Source: Rhodocyclales bacterium (GTDB lineage Bacteria > Pseudomonadota > Gammaproteobacteria > Burkholderiales > Rhodocyclaceae). Taken from it: a stretch of 14,083 nucleotides of DNA. The notes below the pieces were generated by a model, which saw only the letters and a list, made by a program, of their open reading frames with translations, had not been told where the DNA came from and did no database searches. This document shows positions 1-8,434 of the stretch, piece by piece. Numbering within the stretch: the first letter of the stretch is position 1; each line of letters opens with the position of its first letter. The stretch covers positions 1-14,083 of the forward strand of contig JAJTBM010000038.1 in NCBI GenBank assembly GCA_021286885.1, in the 5' to 3' direction. Both the position numbers and the translations under genes were made by a program.

Positions 1-529
1 AGCGCTGGATCTGGTACTGCAGGCAGGGCCGGGAGCGGTTGTTGAAGGTGGTGTCTTCGCAGGTGCGCAGACGGAACAACTTCTGCATCAGATGCAGGCT
101 CTCGCGCACCGCCCAGCTGTTGGGATAGGGCCCGAAATAGCGCACGCCCCGGGCAAACCCACCCCGGTGGTAGAAAATGCGCGGAAATGCGCCCCCCGAG
201 AGGGCGATGTAAGGGTAGGACTTGTCGTCCCGAAACAGGATGTTGTACTTGGGCCCGAGGCTCTTGATGAGGTTGTTTTCGAGGATCAGGGCCTCGGCCT
301 CGGAGCGGGTGGCAGTGATGTCCACCCGGGCCACCTGGGCCACCATGAGGGCGATGCGGGGGGAAAGCTGGGTGCGCTGGAAGTAGGACGAGACCCGGCG
401 CTTGAGGTTTTTCGCCTTGCCCACATAGAGCACGCTCTCGTCGGCGGCGATCATCCGGTAAACCCCGGGCTCCTCCGTCAAGGTCCGCAGGAAAGCCTTG
501 GCATCAAAAGCCCTGGCATCAGGTTCCAT
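1..529 (-). CDS. uvrC: UvrABC excinuclease subunit C, N-terminal part (partial)
   Basis: UvrC makes the two incisions flanking a DNA lesion in nucleotide excision repair, acting after UvrA/UvrB damage recognition. The visible 176 residues begin [17 protein letters not shown] and contain a complete GIY-YIG nuclease core: PGVYRM at 21-26, then [17 protein letters not shown] at 34-50. The typical DDKSYPYI stretch and FGPYPN follow further on. The frame is open to the window edge, so the UVR, endonuclease V-like and HhH domains lie outside. The ATG at 529 is supported by an AGGGGAGGG purine run about 7 bases upstream. It lies 33 bp after nagZ on the same strand, so it is probably the distal gene of the same operon. 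The identification is firm; only the 3' part is missing. Confidence 0.96.
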   Translation of the reverse strand, partial: MEPDARAFDAKAFLRTLTEEPGVYRMIAADESVLYVGKAKNLKRRVSSYFQRTQLSPRIALMVAQVARVDITATRSEAEALILENNLIKSLGPKYNILFRDDKSYPYIALSGGAFPRIFYHRGGFARGVRYFGPYPNSWAVRESLHLMQKLFRLRTCEDTTFNNRSRPCLQYQIQR

Positions 530-562
530 CACATCGCCCTCCCCTCTGCGGCAGCTACAGTT

Positions 563-1588
563 TCAGCCCAGGGCCCCAATCCGGGCCCGGGCGCGCTGGT
601 AGTCATCCCAAGCCTCCAGCGCTGCCGGCATGCCGGCCTGGGGGCTCAGGGCCGCCACCCGGGCGGTGGATTCGGGGCGCAGCACGGGCTGCCAGCCCGC
701 CAGCAGCTGGGCGGCCAGATCCGGGCGATTGCACACCAGCACCATGTCGCAGCCCGCCCCGTAGGCGGCCTCGGCCCGGGCCAGAATGTCGCCGGCCACG
801 CTGGCACCTTCCATGGTCAGATCGTCGCTGAACACCACGCCCGCAAAGCCCAGGCGCTGGCGCAGCACCTCGCCGATCCAGAAAGGCGAAAAGCCCGCCG
901 GGCGGGGGTCGATCTGGCGGAAGATCACATGGGCGGGCATCACGCCCCCCAGGCGCGGAGCCAGGGCGAGGAAAGGCTGGATGTCTTCGGCCCACACCGC
1001 ATCAAAGCTGCGCTCATCCACTGGAATCGCCACATGGGAATCGGCCTCCACCGCGCCGTGACCGGGGAAATGCTTGCCCACAGCCCCCATGCCAGCCTGG
1101 GCGAGGCCATCCAGCAGGGCGGCGGCCAACTGCGCCACCACCGCCGGCTGGCGGTGGAAAGCCCGGTCGCCAATCACGCGGCTGCAGCCGTAGTCCAGAT
1201 CCAGCACCGGCGCATAGCTGAGATCAACCCCATGGGCGCGTAGCTCGGCAGCCAGCACCAAGCCAGCGGCCCGGGCGGTCTCCAGCGCAGCCGCCGGATC
1301 GGCATCCCACAGGGTGCCCAGGCGGCCCATGGCGGGCAGGCGGGTGAAGCCTTCCCGGAAGCGCTGCACCCGGCCTCCTTCGTGGTCCACGGTGATGAGC
1401 AGCCCCGGGCGCACCGCCCGAATCCCAGCGGTGAGGGCCTGGAGTTGGGCTGGATCCGCGTAGTTGCGGGCGAACAGAATCACCCCGCCTACCAGCGGGT
1501 GTTGCAGGCGCTCGGCCTCTTCGGCGGTGAGCACGTGGCCGGCCACGTCGAGCATGACGGGGCCGTTGGGAAGGCAGGAGGGCTTCAT
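563..1588 (-). CDS. nagZ: Beta-N-acetylhexosaminidase NagZ (glycoside hydrolase family 3)
   Basis: NagZ is a cytosolic enzyme of peptidoglycan recycling. It removes N-acetylglucosamine from 1,6-anhydro-muropeptides, and in some bacteria this shapes AmpR/beta-lactamase signalling. The protein has 341 residues, the usual family length, with no signal peptide, and opens NGPVMLDVAG as NagZ proteins do. Visible motifs are DHEGGRVQRF (68-77), KHFPGHG (172-178), DSH (183-185, the family's Asp-His acid/base dyad) and FSDDLTMEG (253-261) with the probable nucleophile Asp255. The ATG lies only 3 bp after the acpS stop (TAA gcc ATG), with no clear Shine-Dalgarno sequence, so translation is probably coupled to acpS. 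An in-frame ATG at codon 12 would cut into the conserved N-terminus and is less likely. Confidence 0.96.
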   Translation of the reverse strand: MKPSCLPNGPVMLDVAGHVLTAEEAERLQHPLVGGVILFARNYADPAQLQALTAGIRAVRPGLLITVDHEGGRVQRFREGFTRLPAMGRLGTLWDADPAAALETARAAGLVLAAELRAHGVDLSYAPVLDLDYGCSRVIGDRAFHRQPAVVAQLAAALLDGLAQAGMGAVGKHFPGHGAVEADSHVAIPVDERSFDAVWAEDIQPFLALAPRLGGVMPAHVIFRQIDPRPAGFSPFWIGEVLRQRLGFAGVVFSDDLTMEGASVAGDILARAEAAYGAGCDMVLVCNRPDLAAQLLAGWQPVLRPESTARVAALSPQAGMPAALEAWDDYQRARARIGALG

Positions 1589-1591
1589 GGC

Positions 1592-1984
1592 TTAAACGGA
1601 CGGCGCAGACAGGTGTTCGATAACGGCGAAGGCGACGACATATTCGGCCTCGTCGCTCAGGCTCAGGTGGGCGTGCAGGCCCTGGGCGCGCATGTGCTCG
1701 GCCAGGGCGGGCCCGTAGGCAAACAGCGGCTTGCCCCGGGGATCATGGGCCACCCGCACCGCGTGCAGGGTGGCCGGCTCGGCCACGCCGGTGCCCAGGG
1801 CCTTGCCGAAGGCTTCCTTGGCGGCAAAACGCTTGGCCAGGAAACGGGCCGGGTCGGGTGCCCTGCGGTAATCATCCAGTTCGGACGCATCCAGCAGGCG
1901 GGCCGCAAAGCGTTCGCCGTGGCGGGCCAAGGCGTCCTGCAGACGGGCCACCCGGACAATGTCGGTGCCGACCCCAAAGATCAC
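1592..1984 (-). CDS. acpS: Holo-[acyl-carrier-protein] synthase AcpS
   Basis: AcpS transfers 4'-phosphopantetheine from CoA to a serine of apo-ACP, activating it for fatty acid synthesis in the cytosol. The 130-residue protein matches the family length. It shows the N-terminal GTDIV motif with metal-binding Asp8, and [18 protein letters not shown] (47-64) carrying the metal ligand Glu57. A C-terminal [16 protein letters not shown] strand block follows. The start codon is GTG, and its bases are shared with the pdxJ stop (GTGA, 4-bp overlap), so it should be translated by coupling. The pdxJ-acpS pair is the classic proteobacterial arrangement. The identification is secure; the GTG start follows from the family N-terminus MxxGVGTDIV, and no ATG lies close by in frame. 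Confidence 0.96.
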   Translation of the reverse strand: MIFGVGTDIVRVARLQDALARHGERFAARLLDASELDDYRRAPDPARFLAKRFAAKEAFGKALGTGVAEPATLHAVRVAHDPRGKPLFAYGPALAEHMRAQGLHAHLSLSDEAEYVVAFAVIEHLSAPSV

Positions 1985-2742
1985 GAATGCAGGCCCCGCT
2001 CGGCGGCTTCGCGCATCAGGCGCTTCATCTCGCGCACCGCTTCGCGCAGGCCGGTAAACACCGCACGACTGACAATGGCGTGGCCGATGTGCAGTTCGCG
2101 GATGCCCGGCAGGCGGGCAATGGCCTGGACGTTGTAGTAGTTGAGGGCATGGCCAGCATTGAAGCGCATCCCCAGATCCCGGATCAGGGTGCCGGCGCTG
2201 CGCACCTTTTCGATCTCGGCCAGCACGGCGACGCTTTCAAAGTCGCGCCCGGCGGCGTGGAAGGCGTGGGCATAGGGGCCGGTGTGAATCTCGCAGACCT
2301 TGGCGCCAATGCGGGCGGCGGCTTCCACCTGGGCCGGCTCGGCGTCGATGAACACGCTCACCACGATGCCCTGGTCGGCAAGGCGAGACACCGCATCCTT
2401 GAGGCGGGCCTCCTGGGACACGATGTCGAGGCCGCCTTCGGTGGTCACTTCGTGGCGCCCTTCGGGCACGAACATGGCCATTTCCGGGCGCAGCCGGCAG
2501 GCGATGTCCACCATCTCGTCGGTCGCTGCCATTTCGAGGTTGAGCTTGATCTGGGTGAGATCGCGCAGCTTGCGCACGTCTTCATCCTGAATGTGGCGAC
2601 GGTCTTCACGCAGGTGGACGGTGATGCCGTCGGCGCCGCCCAAATGGGCTTCAACGGCGGCCCACACGGGATCGGGCTCCCAGGTACGGCGCGCCTGGCG
2701 CAGGGTGGCCACGTGGTCGATATTGACACCGAGTTCGATCAA
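1981..2742 (-). CDS. pdxJ: Pyridoxine 5'-phosphate synthase PdxJ
   Basis: PdxJ condenses 1-deoxy-D-xylulose 5-phosphate with 3-amino-2-oxopropyl phosphate to pyridoxine 5'-phosphate, the ring-closing step of DXP-dependent vitamin B6 synthesis. The 253-residue TIM barrel shows [15 protein letters not shown] at the N-terminus and [12 protein letters not shown] (40-51) with the catalytic His43. LNLE ends at Glu70, and [18 protein letters not shown] (His198) and [12 protein letters not shown] follow; by family comparison these bind substrate. The start is TTG at 2742, which overlaps the recO stop (TTGA). It has a GGAGA-type ribosome-binding site about 7 bases upstream inside recO. No in-frame ATG precedes the conserved GVNIDH motif, so the TTG start is well supported. 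The 3' end overlaps acpS by 4 bp. Confidence 0.97.
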   Translation of the reverse strand: MIELGVNIDHVATLRQARRTWEPDPVWAAVEAHLGGADGITVHLREDRRHIQDEDVRKLRDLTQIKLNLEMAATDEMVDIACRLRPEMAMFVPEGRHEVTTEGGLDIVSQEARLKDAVSRLADQGIVVSVFIDAEPAQVEAAARIGAKVCEIHTGPYAHAFHAAGRDFESVAVLAEIEKVRSAGTLIRDLGMRFNAGHALNYYNVQAIARLPGIRELHIGHAIVSRAVFTGLREAVREMKRLMREAAERGLHS

Positions 2743-3479
2743 GAGCTTTCTCCGGGAAGGGCAAACATTTCGGTAAAGATGCGGCGGGACTGGAGGGCCT
2801 GGCCCCCCAGGTAATGCTGGATCAGGCGGCGCATGAGCAGCTTGCTCTGGCCGAGGGTTTCCGGATTGCGGAAATCGCCCCGCCCCATGTCGAGGAGGGT
2901 CTGGCCGCTCACCACGGAAGCATCCTGGAGCCCCAGGCCTTCCACCAGCACGGCACCGCGTTCGATTATATAAGCGTAGCGACCATCGGGCCGCAGGGGG
3001 ATGCCGGTGTCGCCCTCGCTATCCAGGCACAGGCCGTAGCCCAGTTCCTGCAGCAAGGCCAGCTCGAAGCGGCGCAGCAGGATTTCCTGAGGCTCGCCAT
3101 GGGCCAGGCCTTCGAGGGCTTCGGCATAGGCTGCATACAGGGCCGGGTGGGGCACTTCCCGAGGCAGCAGGCGCATCAGGAGTTCGTTGAGATAGTAGCC
3201 ACACAGCAGCGCCTGTCCCCCCAGCAAAGGAAGGCGGCCCTGCCATTCGGCGCGGATCAGGGTTTTCATTTCGCCGCCGCCGCTCCAGTCGAGAAACAGA
3301 GGGCGAAAGGCCATCAACTGGCCGCGCAGCTGGGAGGTGGGGCGCCGGGCGCCCCGGGCCACCAGCCCCACCCGGCCATGATCCAGGCTGAAAGCCTCAA
3401 CAATCAGGCTGGTTTCCCGGTAGGGGTAAGTGTGCAGCACGTAACCCGGCTGCTGGTCCACACGCTGCCTGGGGGCCAT
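2739..3479 (-). CDS. recO: DNA repair protein RecO
   Basis: RecO works with RecR in the RecF pathway, loading RecA onto SSB-coated single-stranded DNA and annealing strands. The 246-residue protein has the RecO layout. An N-terminal OB-fold region comes first ([20 protein letters not shown] at about 11-30, then [16 protein letters not shown]). A helical segment follows ([22 protein letters not shown]), then [13 protein letters not shown]. The zinc-binding cysteines of some RecO families are not evident, as is common in proteobacteria. The ATG at 3479 is 37 bp after the era stop, and the region between contains a GAGG-like purine stretch. The 3' end overlaps the pdxJ TTG start by 4 bp. Neighbours era and pdxJ match the enterobacterial rnc-era-recO-pdxJ order. 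Confidence 0.95.
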   Translation of the reverse strand: MAPRQRVDQQPGYVLHTYPYRETSLIVEAFSLDHGRVGLVARGARRPTSQLRGQLMAFRPLFLDWSGGGEMKTLIRAEWQGRLPLLGGQALLCGYYLNELLMRLLPREVPHPALYAAYAEALEGLAHGEPQEILLRRFELALLQELGYGLCLDSEGDTGIPLRPDGRYAYIIERGAVLVEGLGLQDASVVSGQTLLDMGRGDFRNPETLGQSKLLMRRLIQHYLGGQALQSRRIFTEMFALPGESS

Positions 3480-3516
3480 GGCGGAGGGGCCTCAGAAACG
3501 CCGGGGGCGGGCCGGA

Positions 3517-4428
3517 TCAGTCGTAGCCGAGGCTCTTGAGGGCGCGCTCGTCGTCTGCCCAGCCGCTCTTGACCTTGACCCAGACCTCCAGAAACACCCG
3601 GGCTTCAAACAGTCTTTCCATCTCGACCCGGGCTTCGGTGGCGATGCGCTTGAGGCGCTCGCCGCCCCGGCCAATCACCATGGCCTTGTGGGGCGCCTTG
3701 TCGACGATGATGGCGGCGTGGATGCGACGCAGGGCGCCTTCGGTCTCGAACTTTTCGATCTCGACGGTCATCCCATAGGGCAGTTCTTCACCCAGCTGGC
3801 GGAACAGCTTTTCGCGCAGGAACTCGGCGGCCAGGAAGCGCTCGCTCCGGTCGGTGATGTCGTCCTCGTCGAACACCCGCTCGCACTCGGGCAGGTAGGC
3901 GGCGGCGGCTTTCACCAGCTCGTCGGTATTGCGGCCCCGTTCGGCACTCACCGGGACGATCTCGGCAAACGGGTAGAGGGCACCCATCTTTTCGAGGAAG
4001 GGCAGCAGACGGCCCTTGTCGGTGAGCAGATCGACCTTGTTCACCACCAGAATCACCTTGGCGCCTTCGGGCAGCAGGCGCAGCACCTGTTCGTCCTCGG
4101 GGCCGAAGCGGCAGCTTTCGATCACGAACAGCACCAGATCCACGTCGGCCAGCACCTGGGTGACGGTGCGGTTCATGGTGCGGTTGAGGGCGTTTTTGTG
4201 GCGAGTCTGGAAGCCCGGGGTATCCACGAACACGAACTGATTGGGGCCCTCGGTCAGCACCCCCGTCACCCGGTGGCGGGTGGTCTGGGCCTTGCGAGAG
4301 ACGATGCTGATTTTTTGGCCGATCAGCCGGTTCAGCAGGGTGGATTTGCCCACGTTGGGGCGGCCCACGATGGCCACAAAGCCGGTGTGGAAGGGTGCTT
4401 CAGGGGTTTGATCTTGAATGTCGGTCAT
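3517..4428 (-). CDS. era: GTPase Era (16S rRNA / 30S assembly)
   Basis: Era is an essential GTPase that binds the 3' end of 16S rRNA and acts in 30S maturation, partly at the membrane. With the ATG at 4428 it is 303 residues, close to the usual 300. G1 is GRPNVGKS (22-29), G3 is DTPGF (69-73), G4 is NKVD (130-133) and G5 lies at VSAERG (160-165). The C-terminal KH domain is marked by [17 protein letters not shown] (251-267). The frame is open a further 38 codons upstream inside rnc, but that extension is Arg/Pro-rich and unlike Era. The chosen ATG sits on the rnc stop (TAATG, 1-bp overlap) with AGAAG upstream. Coupling to rnc fits the shared role in rRNA processing. Confidence 0.97.
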   Translation of the reverse strand: MTDIQDQTPEAPFHTGFVAIVGRPNVGKSTLLNRLIGQKISIVSRKAQTTRHRVTGVLTEGPNQFVFVDTPGFQTRHKNALNRTMNRTVTQVLADVDLVLFVIESCRFGPEDEQVLRLLPEGAKVILVVNKVDLLTDKGRLLPFLEKMGALYPFAEIVPVSAERGRNTDELVKAAAAYLPECERVFDEDDITDRSERFLAAEFLREKLFRQLGEELPYGMTVEIEKFETEGALRRIHAAIIVDKAPHKAMVIGRGGERLKRIATEARVEMERLFEARVFLEVWVKVKSGWADDERALKSLGYD

Positions 4429-5105
4429 TACTGCTTCTTGGTGGTGAGCTGTTCCAGGGCCCGCTGGGCGGACTGCTGCTCGGCAGCGCGGCGACTCACG
4501 CCGGCGCCCCGGGTCTTGAGGTTGAGGGCGCTGATGTCGCACTCCACCTCGAATTCCTGCTGATGGGCCTCGCCCTTGGTGTTCAGCAGGGTGTATTTGG
4601 GCAGGGCCAGGCGCTTGGCCTGGAGGAGCTCCTGGAGGGAGGTCTTGGGGTCTTTCTGGGGGCCCTGGGTGTTCACCTGCCGGAGGGTGTCGGCGTAGAG
4701 ATTGACGATGACCTCGTTGGCGGTTTCATAGCCCGCATCCAGAAAGACAGCGGCAAAGATGGCCTCAAGGGCATCGGCCAGAATGGACGGGCGACGGTGG
4801 CCGCCGCTACGCAACTCTCCCTCGCCCAGGCGCAGGTGTTCGCCCAGCTGGAGCTGGTCGGCCAGCTTGTGCAGCGCATCCTGGCACACCAGATTGGCCT
4901 TGCAGCGGGAGAGGTCGCCTTCCTTGAGCTGATCAAAGCGGGCGTACAGGGCATTGGAAATGGCAGCCCCCAGCACGCTGTCGCCCAGAAACTCCAGGCG
5001 TTCGTTGTGAGGGGAGCCAAAACTGCGATGGGTGAGTGCCTGTTCCAGCAGCTCGGGGCGGGTGAAGCGGTGCCCCAGGGACCGCTGTAGTGCTTCCAGA
5101 TTCAT
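4428..5105 (-). CDS. rnc: Ribonuclease III
   Basis: RNase III cleaves double-stranded RNA, chiefly the 30S pre-rRNA and structured mRNAs, and can regulate its own operon by cutting leader hairpins. The 225-residue protein carries the signature [12 protein letters not shown] (34-45) with Glu38 and Asp42. The second acidic pair is in [18 protein letters not shown] (Asp111, Glu114), completing the metal-dependent active site. A C-terminal double-stranded RNA-binding domain spans about 152-222, ending with [16 protein letters not shown]. The start ATG at 5105 lies 9 bp after the DUF4845 stop and lacks a strong Shine-Dalgarno sequence. The stop overlaps the era ATG by one base. The lepB-(DUF4845)-rnc-era order is typical of betaproteobacteria. 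Confidence 0.97.
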   Translation of the reverse strand: MNLEALQRSLGHRFTRPELLEQALTHRSFGSPHNERLEFLGDSVLGAAISNALYARFDQLKEGDLSRCKANLVCQDALHKLADQLQLGEHLRLGEGELRSGGHRRPSILADALEAIFAAVFLDAGYETANEVIVNLYADTLRQVNTQGPQKDPKTSLQELLQAKRLALPKYTLLNTKGEAHQQEFEVECDISALNLKTRGAGVSRRAAEQQSAQRALEQLTTKKQ

Positions 5106-5114
5106 TTACAGATT

Positions 5115-5480
5115 TCAGTGAGCGGCCGAGCTGGCTTCAAAGTCGATCAGCAGGCTCACATTGGCCACCACGGGCACCTTGGCCGAGTAGTTGGCGGAGA
5201 TCACGATGCGTCCGTTGTCCTTGGTGATGTCCAGATCAGCGGCAGAGATGCTGGTGATGTTGTCCACCTGGGCGCGCTTGGAAAAGGCGTTGCGCAGTTC
5301 TGCGACGCTGGCACCGGAAGGATTGGCATCCTGAGCCACTGCAACAATGGCGCGCTTGATTCCGTAGAACTCGTTGACCACCGGCACCAGCTTGAGGCCC
5401 AGCAGCACCACACCGGCCAGGGCCGAGCCCACCAACAGCGTTCCAACCAGACTGACGCCCTGCTGAGATTTTCTGTTCAT
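5115..5480 (-). CDS. DUF4845 family small membrane protein, pilin-like N-terminus
   Basis: The function is unknown. The protein matches my recollection of the DUF4845 family, which sits between lepB and rnc in many beta- and gammaproteobacteria. From the ATG at 5480 it is 121 residues. It has a short basic head, MNRKSQQG, then one hydrophobic segment (about 9-35, VSLVGTLLVGSALAGVVLLG) and a soluble domain of about 85 residues without cysteines, probably outside the membrane. The Q-G-V-S-L junction resembles a type IV prepilin cleavage site, but the Glu expected at mature position 5 is Gly here. A TTG two codons upstream (5486) overlaps the lepB stop and is an alternative start; the ATG lies 2 bp past that stop. 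It is very probably co-transcribed with lepB and rnc. Confidence 0.85.
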   Translation of the reverse strand: MNRKSQQGVSLVGTLLVGSALAGVVLLGLKLVPVVNEFYGIKRAIVAVAQDANPSGASVAELRNAFSKRAQVDNITSISAADLDITKDNGRIVISANYSAKVPVVANVSLLIDFEASSAAH

Positions 5481-5482
5481 GA

Positions 5483-6271
5483 TCAATGGAAACTGCCCAC
5501 ACGGGAAAGATCGTTGAAGTTGAACCAGATGAAGAAGGCTTTGCCCACGATGTTCTGATCCGGCACGAAGCCCCAGCCCCGGCTATCGAAACTGCCATCC
5601 CGATTGTCACCCATCATGAAGTAGTGACCCTCCGGCACGGTGCAGCTGACACCCCGGGCAGTATAGGTACATTGGTCGCGCATCGGAAAGTTGAGGCTCT
5701 GGGTGATGAAGGCCGGCGCATCCTGATCGTTCAGGATGTCGTGCTCCACCGTACCCAGCTGCTCATGCAGCTTCTGGGACGTATACAAGCGGTCCGTGTG
5801 CAGATACTCGCCATTGGGCTTCACCGTCACGGGCTGGCCGTTGATGGTGAGCTTCTTGTCAAAGTATTCGATCTTGTCGCCGGGCAGGCCCACCACCCGC
5901 TTGATGTAGTCCATGGACGGATCCGCCGGGAAGCGGAACACCATCACATCGCCCCGCTGGGGGTCGTTGATGGGGATGATCTTCTTGTTGATCACCGGCA
6001 GACGGATACCGTAAGTCCACTTGTTCACCAGGATGAAATCGCCCACCAACAGGGTGGGGATCATCGACCCGGAGGGGATCTTGAAGGGCTCGACCACAAA
6101 CGAGCGCAGGCCGAACACCACCAGGATCACCGGAAAAAAACTGGCCCCGTACTCAACCCACCAGGGGGTGGGCGCGGTGGCGCTGCGCTGCTTACGGGCC
6201 ACGAAGTAGTCGAAGGACCACAGCAGGCCAGTCAGCACCATCAGGACAAACAGGATCAGGGGAAAATTCAC
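5483..6271 (-). CDS. lepB: Signal peptidase I (leader peptidase)
   Basis: LepB is the inner-membrane Ser/Lys protease that removes signal peptides from exported proteins on the periplasmic side. The 262-residue protein has two N-terminal membrane segments (about 3-24 and 41-60). The nucleophile is in IPSGSMIPTLLVGDF (Ser69), the general-base lysine in DYIKRVVGLPGD (Lys124), and the conserved box GDNRDGSFDSRGWGFV is at 221-236. Cys201 and Cys210 could form a periplasmic disulfide, as in other LepB proteins. The start is GTG (no ATG in the right place) with a good AGGAG 7 bases upstream. It follows lepA after 48 bp that contain a strong hairpin. The lepA-lepB pairing is conserved. LepB should process the SecA-exported RseB and MucD encoded nearby. 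Confidence 0.97.
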   Translation of the reverse strand: MNFPLILFVLMVLTGLLWSFDYFVARKQRSATAPTPWWVEYGASFFPVILVVFGLRSFVVEPFKIPSGSMIPTLLVGDFILVNKWTYGIRLPVINKKIIPINDPQRGDVMVFRFPADPSMDYIKRVVGLPGDKIEYFDKKLTINGQPVTVKPNGEYLHTDRLYTSQKLHEQLGTVEHDILNDQDAPAFITQSLNFPMRDQCTYTARGVSCTVPEGHYFMMGDNRDGSFDSRGWGFVPDQNIVGKAFFIWFNFNDLSRVGSFH

Positions 6272-6283
6272 GCGTAGGCTCCT

Positions 6284-6301
6284 GCCGGCCCGGAGGCCGG
6301 C
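6284..6301 (-). promoter_or_regulatory. Perfect hairpin in the lepA-lepB gap, next to the lepB ribosome-binding site
   Basis: A 7-bp all-G/C inverted repeat (GCCGGCC / GGCCGGC) encloses 4 bases. On the coding (minus) strand the loop is TCCG closed by a C-G pair, that is C(UCCG)G in RNA, a member of the very stable UNCG tetraloop class. It ends one base before the AGGAG that serves lepB. No T-run follows on either strand, so it is not a classic intrinsic terminator. It could protect a processed 3' end of lepA mRNA, be cut by an RNase, or modulate lepB initiation. The structure is seen directly; the role is inferred. Confidence 0.6.
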
Positions 6302-6319
6302 CCTTCTTCGTTGATTGGC

Positions 6320-8116
<1,797 letters not shown>

Positions 8117-8125
8117 GGGGGCCAT

Positions 8126-8150
8126 GAAAAAGGGTGCCTGGGGGCACCCT
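8126..8150 (-). terminator. Intrinsic terminator-like hairpin and T-run abutting the lepA start
   Basis: On the minus strand AGGGTGCC (8150-8143), a CCCA loop and GGCACCCT (8138-8131) form a perfect 8-bp stem. The run reads CCCTTTTTC immediately afterwards and then enters the lepA ATG at 8125. A GC-rich stem followed by a U-tract is the standard Rho-independent terminator layout. It lies 35 bp past the stop of the glutaredoxin-like gene, so it would end the rpoE-rseABC-mucD transcript. Because lepA starts right there, it may act as a partial terminator or attenuator rather than an absolute stop. On the plus strand no T-run follows the stem. Confidence 0.75.
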
Positions 8151-8185
8151 GGATGGATTTTGTTTACCTGGCAAGGGCTTGGATT

Positions 8186-8434
8186 CTAGCCGATACGCCC
8201 GAAATGCGCACGAACCGCCGCCTCGTCCAGAAAGTAATGACACAGTTCCGTCTCGCCGGCCAGCACCACCGGCACCTTCTCGTTCCAGCGTTCTTCCAGC
8301 ACGGGATCTGCATCCACGTCGAATACCGCCACCTCCAGACCGAGCTCTTGGGCCAGGGGTGAAAGCTGCTCAAGCAGATCATGGCACAGATGGCACCACT
8401 CCCGGCTCATCACGGTCAGTTGTTTAGCGTTCAA
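8186..8434 (-). CDS. Glutaredoxin-like small thiol protein (DUF836/thioredoxin fold)
   Basis: This is a small cytosolic protein of the glutaredoxin-like DUF836 group; its substrate is unknown. From a TTG at 8434 it has 82 residues: a first strand QLTVMS, then the redox motif W-C-H-L-C (Cys14, Cys17), a helix, the strand LEVAVFDVDADP, and KVPVVLAG, which supplies the cis-Pro loop of the thioredoxin fold. The ATG at 8410 would delete the first beta strand, and the longer open frame to 8467 lies inside mucD, so the TTG is preferred; it has only a weak ribosome-binding site. It overlaps the mucD 3' end by 11 bp, which suggests co-expression with the sigma-E operon, and a terminator-like hairpin follows it. 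The fold call is good; the precise role is open. Confidence 0.82.
   Translation of the reverse strand: MNAKQLTVMSREWCHLCHDLLEQLSPLAQELGLEVAVFDVDADPVLEERWNEKVPVVLAGETELCHYFLDEAAVRAHFGRIG

Noticed and set aside
2966..2980. An AT-rich patch (GATTATATAAGC) that could suggest a promoter.
   Set aside because: It lies within recO and simply encodes the conserved-looking YAYIIE segment. No matching -35 is apparent.
4429..4542. An N-terminal extension of era by 38 codons.
   Set aside because: It overlaps the rnc 3' end out of frame, is Arg/Pro-rich and unlike Era. The ATG at 4428 on the rnc stop gives the normal length.
3478..4563. A 361-codon plus-strand frame opposite era, and similar long frames opposite nagZ, pdxJ, recO, lepB and mucD.
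   Set aside because: All lie over firmly identified genes, share the antisense composition bias, and show no ribosome-binding or domain evidence.
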